DNA of 10,295 nucleotides, taken from positions 1 to 10,295 of the forward strand of contig DATDPT010000198.1 in the NCBI GenBank assembly GCA_035292605.1, read 5' to 3'. The notes under the pieces are model-generated. The model had not been told where the DNA came from, did not search any database, and was given only the letters and a program-made list of their open reading frames with translations. This DNA comes from JALYNX01 sp035292605. Lineage in GTDB: Bacteria > Actinomycetota > Acidimicrobiia > Spongiisociales > ZC4RG35. The position numbers were made by a program, and so were the translations under genes. The first letter of the stretch is position 1, and each line of letters starts with the position of its first letter. This document shows positions 6,267-10,295 of this stretch, piece after piece.

Positions 6267-7901
6267 CTACAGCTCAAACACGACGGGCACGATGACAGGT
6301 TTGCGCGCCGTCTCGGCCTTGATCACGCGGCCCGCCGCCGAACGCACCGTCTTTTGCAACTCACCGATGTCACTCCGCCCCGAGGCATGCTCCCTGATCG
6401 CCTCCCTGACCGCGTCGGCTGCCTTTTCCAGGACGGCTGTCGGATCGTCCATCACCCCATGACTGTCCAAGTCCGGCCCGTAGAGGATCTGCCCGGTGTC
6501 GTGGTCGATGCCGACGGTGACCACCACCACGCCCTCGTCGGCCAGGTGGGAGCGGTCCCTGAGCACCGCTGACTGGACGTCACCCACCGAGAACCCGTCG
6601 AGGTAGACGTAGCCGGCAGGCACCGCCCTTCGCTCGACGAGCGTTCTCTTCCCGCTGAGGATGACCTTGTCACCGTCTTCGAGCACATCGACTGAATGAA
6701 TCCCCATCCGGCGCGCCAGCTCGGCGTGGGCATGGAGGTGCCGGTATTCACCGTGGAGCGGGACAAAGGCCCGGGGCCGGAGCAAGTTGAGAAAGGTGAG
6801 CAGTTCCTCGCGGTTGGCGTGACCGGACACGTGGACGTTGGCGTTCTGGCCGTGGACCACCGTTGCCCCGCGCCGGATCAAGTTGGAGATCACCTTGGAA
6901 ACTGCCGTCTCGTTGCCCGGGATCGGCTTGGCTGAGATCAAAACAGTGTCGGTGTCGCCCAACTCCACAAATCGATGCCGGCCCTGCGACATCAGAGACA
7001 AAGCGGCGAACGGCTCGCCCTGGCTGCCGGTGGTTATCAGAACCTGACGATTCGGCGGAAGCTGCCCCAACTCGCTGATGTCGACCAGCGACTTCTCGGG
7101 AACGGTCAGAATCCCGAGCTCCGTCGCCAAGGTGGTGTTGCGATGCATCGTTCTTCCGAAGAACGCGACCTTGCGACCGGCGGCCACCCCGGCATCGGCG
7201 ATCTGTTGCACGCGGTGGATATGTGAGGAGAAACAGGCGGCGATCACCCGGCCCGGGGCGTCACGGACGATGTCGGCGATCGGTTGTCCCACCGAGCTCT
7301 CGGAGGGCTCAAAACCAGGTTTCTCCGCATTCGTTGAGTCACTGAGCAGCAGACGCACCCCACGTCGACCCAAGGAGGCGAACGCCGGCAGGTCGGTGGG
7401 GACCTGGTCGATCGGTGTCGGGTCGAGCTTGAAGTCCCCGGAGTGGACGATGATGCCTTCGGGGGTGTCGAGAGCGACGGATGCGCCCTCGGGCACCGAA
7501 TGACTCACCGGGATCAGCTGGAACTTGAACGGCCCGTGGTCGATCCATTTCTTCACCGCCACCACCCTCAGATCCGCCTCGACCCCGAGCTCGTCGATCC
7601 GGCCCCTGGCTAGTTCGATGCTGAGACGGGTCCCGTAGACAGGGACATTGATCTCCCTCAGGAAGTAGGCGAGAGCTCCGACATGGTCCTCGTGACCGTG
7701 AGTGACGATGACGCACTCCACGTCGGCGATGCGCGCCACCAACCAAGACCAATCGGGGAAGACGAGGTCGACACCAAGCATGTCCTCTTCGGGGAACATA
7801 AGGCCGCAGTCGATCAACGCGATCTTGCCGTCTATCTCGACGGCGGCGCAATTGCGCCCGATCTCCCCCAGGCCCCCCAAGAAGGTAACGGAGACACTCA
7901 T
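6267..7901 (-). CDS. rnj: Ribonuclease J
   Basis: This is a metallo-beta-lactamase/beta-CASP ribonuclease with 5'-3' exonuclease and endonuclease activity, used in mRNA decay and rRNA maturation in the cytoplasm. At 544 residues it has typical length. The zinc-binding motif HGHEDH is at 68-73, further ligands fit His134 (VSHSVPEG) and Asp156 (HSGDFKLD), and beta-CASP motifs include SGHANREEL at 359-367 and PLHGEYRH around His383. The C-terminal domain ends RKPVIVPVVFEL, matching the usual end of the family, so the TAG at 6269 is a true stop. The ATG at 7901 overlaps the dapA stop (ATGA), implying coupled translation. The dapA-rnj pairing is conserved in actinobacteria, for example in Mycobacterium tuberculosis. 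An mRNA-decay remnant downstream is not implied; the following gap contains the GNAT-like fragment and the inverted repeat. Confidence 0.97.
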   Translation of the reverse strand: MSVSVTFLGGLGEIGRNCAAVEIDGKIALIDCGLMFPEEDMLGVDLVFPDWSWLVARIADVECVIVTHGHEDHVGALAYFLREINVPVYGTRLSIELARGRIDELGVEADLRVVAVKKWIDHGPFKFQLIPVSHSVPEGASVALDTPEGIIVHSGDFKLDPTPIDQVPTDLPAFASLGRRGVRLLLSDSTNAEKPGFEPSESSVGQPIADIVRDAPGRVIAACFSSHIHRVQQIADAGVAAGRKVAFFGRTMHRNTTLATELGILTVPEKSLVDISELGQLPPNRQVLITTGSQGEPFAALSLMSQGRHRFVELGDTDTVLISAKPIPGNETAVSKVISNLIRRGATVVHGQNANVHVSGHANREELLTFLNLLRPRAFVPLHGEYRHLHAHAELARRMGIHSVDVLEDGDKVILSGKRTLVERRAVPAGYVYLDGFSVGDVQSAVLRDRSHLADEGVVVVTVGIDHDTGQILYGPDLDSHGVMDDPTAVLEKAADAVREAIREHASGRSDIGELQKTVRSAAGRVIKAETARKPVIVPVVFEL

Positions 7902-8791
7902 AGGCCCTGGATAGCCCCCACCGCCTTTTCGACTGCGATCAGCGTTTCTTCAGAGGCTGCCACCAGGGGAAGGCGGACATCGCCGACCGGCTCCCAGAGC
8001 CGGTTCATTGCCCCCTTGACCGGGGTTGGGTTGGTCTCGAGGAAGCAAGCTTCACAGAGAGGGAGCAGCTCATGGTGCAACCGGCGCGCCTCGGACATGT
8101 TGCCGGCGAGTGCCGCCTCCACCATGGCGGCGACCGTGCGGCCGGCGAGATGCGAGATCACAGACACCACCCCGATGGCGCCGACGGCCATCATCGGCCA
8201 GGTGTGCGAGTCCTGACCCGAGTAGACGGGCAGACCCGGCACCCGGTTCACCGTCTGGCTCGTGAACTCGACGTTCTCGACCGCGTCCTTGACCGCAACA
8301 ATGCTGTCGTGCTCGCTGAGACGGGCCAGGGTGTCCACCTCGATCAACCGGCCGGTTCGGCTCGGGATGTTGTACAGCATCACGGGCACTCCGACGTCCG
8401 CAATGGCGGAGAAGTGGGCGATCAGCCCGGCCTGTCCCGGCTTGTTGTAATACGGGGTTACCGCCAGAACCCCGTCGCAACCAAGTTCGCCGGCCTTCTC
8501 GGTCAAGTCGATCGACTCCGCGGTGTTGTAGTTGCCGGTCCCGGCGATGACGAAGGTGTCCTTCTCTTTCACCGCATCAACCACGGTCTTGTAGAGGGCG
8601 AGCTTCTCCACGGCGCTGAGTGTCGGTGACTCCCCCGTGGTGCCGGTGACGACGAGGGTCTGCGAGCCATGGTCGGAGAGGTGTCGCGCCAGCCGCCACG
8701 CCCTCTCGTGGTCGACGGCGCCCGAATCGGTGAACGGAGTGATCATGGCGGTGGCGACGTGCCCGAAGGGGGCCGCAGGCGAAGGGCTCAC
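7898..8791 (-). CDS. dapA: 4-hydroxy-tetrahydrodipicolinate synthase
   Basis: This enzyme condenses pyruvate with aspartate semialdehyde, the first committed step of the diaminopimelate/lysine pathway that feeds peptidoglycan. At 297 residues it has standard length. Lys168 in SIVAVKDA is the Schiff-base lysine, Tyr140 in LYNIPSRTG is the catalytic tyrosine, Thr51-Thr52 in GTTGESPTLS complete the proton relay, and Arg145 is placed to bind substrate. The motif VTPYYNKPGQAGL is also standard. The start is GTG at 8791; an ATG two bases upstream is out of frame and hits TGA at once. No Shine-Dalgarno sequence is visible, and a TAACCT hexamer six bases before the GTG fits a leaderless promoter. It is the first gene of the minus-strand series, overlaps rnj by ATGA, and is divergent from the plus-strand fusion gene. 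Confidence 0.97.
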   Translation of the reverse strand: MSPSPAAPFGHVATAMITPFTDSGAVDHERAWRLARHLSDHGSQTLVVTGTTGESPTLSAVEKLALYKTVVDAVKEKDTFVIAGTGNYNTAESIDLTEKAGELGCDGVLAVTPYYNKPGQAGLIAHFSAIADVGVPVMLYNIPSRTGRLIEVDTLARLSEHDSIVAVKDAVENVEFTSQTVNRVPGLPVYSGQDSHTWPMMAVGAIGVVSVISHLAGRTVAAMVEAALAGNMSEARRLHHELLPLCEACFLETNPTPVKGAMNRLWEPVGDVRLPLVAASEETLIAVEKAVGAIQGL

Positions 8792-8797
8792 ATCGCC

Positions 8798-8803
8798 AGG
8801 TTA
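8798..8803 (-). promoter_or_regulatory. Possible -10 of a leaderless dapA promoter
   Basis: Read on the minus strand, TAACCT (TAnnnT type) is followed by exactly six bases (GGCGAT) and then the dapA GTG, the spacing expected when transcription starts at the first base of the start codon. There is no convincing -35. Leaderless genes of this layout are common in actinobacteria; that this is one is inference. Confidence 0.35.
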
Positions 8804-8816
8804 CCGATCGACCGAC

Positions 8817-8822
8817 TAGAAC
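8817..8822 (+). promoter_or_regulatory. Possible -10 of a leaderless promoter for the fusion gene
   Basis: TAGAAC is followed by six bases (GATCCC) and the ATG at 8829, mirroring the dapA layout on the other strand. The last base departs from TAnnnT, and no -35 or Shine-Dalgarno sequence is seen. Both candidate promoters would share the same 37-bp gap. Confidence 0.25.
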
Positions 8823-8828
8823 GATCCC

Positions 8829-10295
8829 ATGGAGCTGCGTCTCCCCGCCCCGAGCCTCTTCGTGCTGGTCGGACCGTCAGGTTCCGGCAAGACGACATGG
8901 GCAGAGGACCATTTCCGGCCCGCCGAAATCGTCTCCTCGGACCGGCTCCGCGCCCAGGTCGGCACCGGTGAGAACGACCAACGCGCCAGTCCGGCCGCTT
9001 TCGAGATCCTCGAGCGAATAGTCGCCGAGCGCATCGGGAGGCGACTGACGACCGTGGTCGACACCCTCGGGTTCGACGCCCAACGTCGCGCCGAATGGGT
9101 GCGCCAGGCCCACGATGCCGGGATCCCGGTCCACGCCATCGTCTTCGACACCCCTGGTGACGAATGCGAGCGAAGGAATGGCCTACGATCCAAGCCGATC
9201 CCCAAGACCGTCCTTCGCAGGCAGATAGCCCGGTTTCGCTCCGTGGTCGCAGAGCTCGACAGCGAGGGCTTCGACGGGATCCACAAGCAACAGCCGGTGG
9301 CCGTGGTCCCGCCGGCCATCGTCTCTGCAGTCTCGGCCCACAGCGCCGATCGCTCTCCTGACGCCCACACCTTCGGGCTCTCGGTATCCCGTTTCGCCTG
9401 GGACGACGGTCCCGAGTCGATGGCTGCCAACCTTGCCGACATTGCCGGACGGGCGGAACAAGCCGGATTCCGCGACCTCTGGCTGATGGACCACTTCCGA
9501 CAGATCCCACACATCGGCCGACCCTGGGAGAACATCCCCGAGGCCTACACCACCCTCGGATACCTGGCAGGAGTAACGGCCAAGATTCGTCTCGGAGCCC
9601 TGGTCACAGGTATCAGCTACCGCAATCCGGCGCTTCTCGGGAAGATGATCGCGACCCTTGACGTGCTCTCCGGCGGCCGGGCGAACTGTGGACTCGGCAT
9701 CGGTTGGAACGCCGACGAGCACCTCGGCTACGGATGGGATTTCCCAGCGGCGTCTCAACGTTACGCGTTGCTCGAGGACACCCTCGAGATGCTGCCGCTG
9801 CTCTGGGGCAAGGGCTCGCCCTCGTTCCAGGGTCGTGTCTTCTCCGCCTCGGAGCTCATGTGTTACCCGCGACCGGTTCAGGAGCGGATCCCGATAACCA
9901 TCGGAGGATCCGGGGAACGCAAGACCCTGGCCCTGGTCGCCCGCCATGCAGATGCCTGCAATCTCTTCGGGAAGCCCGAGACGGTGTCTCACAAGCTGGA
10001 GATCCTGCGCCGGCATTGTTCGGACGTGGAGCGCGATCCCGCCGAGATCGAAGCCACCCATCTCATCACGGTGATGGTGGGCCGTGATCGCCATGACCTG
10101 GCCGAGAAAGTCGACCAGGCCCGCGGGCGGGACCAATCGGTGGAGGCGTACTCGGAGCGCAACCACGCGGGCACCGTGCAGGACCTGGTGGGCCTGTTCG
10201 AGTCCTATCACCTCGCCGGGGCCACTCACTCCATCGTCACTCTCCCCGACGTCGGGGACACCGGGAGTCTGGAGACGTTCGCCGATGTGATCGCA
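8829..10295 (+). CDS. Fusion of a polynucleotide-kinase-like P-loop domain and an F420-dependent LLM-class oxidoreductase, C-terminus cut by the window edge
   Basis: One uninterrupted frame of 489 codons runs to the right edge. Residues 1 to about 168 are a P-loop kinase-like domain: Walker A GPSGSGKTT at 15-23, SSDRLR at 36-41, TTVVDTLGFD at 74-83 and a lid with ERRNGLRSKPIP at 114-125. These resemble the kinase part of bacterial Pnkp and related AAA-type proteins. A short linker follows. From about 180 the protein is luciferase-like: AGFRDLWLMDHF, then YTTLGYLAGVTAKIRLGALV, TGISYRNPALLGKMIATLDV, LSGGRANCGLGIGWNADEH and ITIGGSGERKTL. These fit F420-dependent oxidoreductases of the Rv1855c-like group. 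Substrates of both halves are unknown. No stop, frame slip or start signal appears at the junction. The ATG at 8829 lacks a Shine-Dalgarno sequence. It is divergent from dapA and nothing ties it functionally to that pathway. Confidence 0.85.
   Translation, partial: MELRLPAPSLFVLVGPSGSGKTTWAEDHFRPAEIVSSDRLRAQVGTGENDQRASPAAFEILERIVAERIGRRLTTVVDTLGFDAQRRAEWVRQAHDAGIPVHAIVFDTPGDECERRNGLRSKPIPKTVLRRQIARFRSVVAELDSEGFDGIHKQQPVAVVPPAIVSAVSAHSADRSPDAHTFGLSVSRFAWDDGPESMAANLADIAGRAEQAGFRDLWLMDHFRQIPHIGRPWENIPEAYTTLGYLAGVTAKIRLGALVTGISYRNPALLGKMIATLDVLSGGRANCGLGIGWNADEHLGYGWDFPAASQRYALLEDTLEMLPLLWGKGSPSFQGRVFSASELMCYPRPVQERIPITIGGSGERKTLALVARHADACNLFGKPETVSHKLEILRRHCSDVERDPAEIEATHLITVMVGRDRHDLAEKVDQARGRDQSVEAYSERNHAGTVQDLVGLFESYHLAGATHSIVTLPDVGDTGSLETFADVIA

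Noticed and set aside
9183..10229. Minus-strand open frame of 348 residues
   Set aside because: It is antisense to the LLM oxidoreductase domain, whose conserved motifs confirm the plus strand as coding.

Overview
The window is GC-rich, almost fully coding chromosomal DNA with strong G/C third positions. It looks like a high-GC actinobacterium. The order dapA, rnj, ftsK is the one known from mycobacteria (there with other genes between rnj and ftsK). The right-hand gene has an F420-dependent luciferase-like domain, a coenzyme typical of Actinobacteria. Acidimicrobiia or a relative would fit, but that is inference.

Seven of the eight intact genes lie on the minus strand and read right to left. 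dapA (8791-7898) and rnj (7901-6267) overlap by ATGA. A 198-bp gap follows, holding a short acetyltransferase-like coding remnant (6266-6189) and a perfect 23-bp inverted repeat with a 4-base loop (6129-6178). Next come ftsK (6068-3795), an unidentified polytopic membrane protein (3707-2922), and a 2-oxoacid (probably pyruvate) dehydrogenase cluster: E1 alpha (2865-1846), E1 beta (1849-872) and E2 (872 to the left edge, incomplete). The three dehydrogenase genes overlap end to start (ATGA, then TAGTG), so they are probably translationally coupled. No E3 (lipoamide dehydrogenase) gene is visible.

On the plus strand, divergent from dapA across 37 bp, one open frame from 8829 runs off the right edge. 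It joins an N-terminal polynucleotide-kinase-like P-loop domain to a C-terminal F420-dependent luciferase-like (LLM) oxidoreductase domain.

The genes are mostly housekeeping: lysine/diaminopimelate synthesis, RNA processing, chromosome segregation and central carbon oxidation. The less ordinary parts are (1) two diverged copies of a double-hairpin, REP-like DNA unit translated in the same frame inside the E2 linker on either side of a (Pro-Glu)8 tract, (2) the kinase-oxidoreductase fusion, (3) the long perfect inverted repeat, (4) the gene remnant beside it, and (5) the membrane protein with a lone cysteine in a CcdA-like motif. I see no tRNA, rRNA, CRISPR array, transposase or phage gene.
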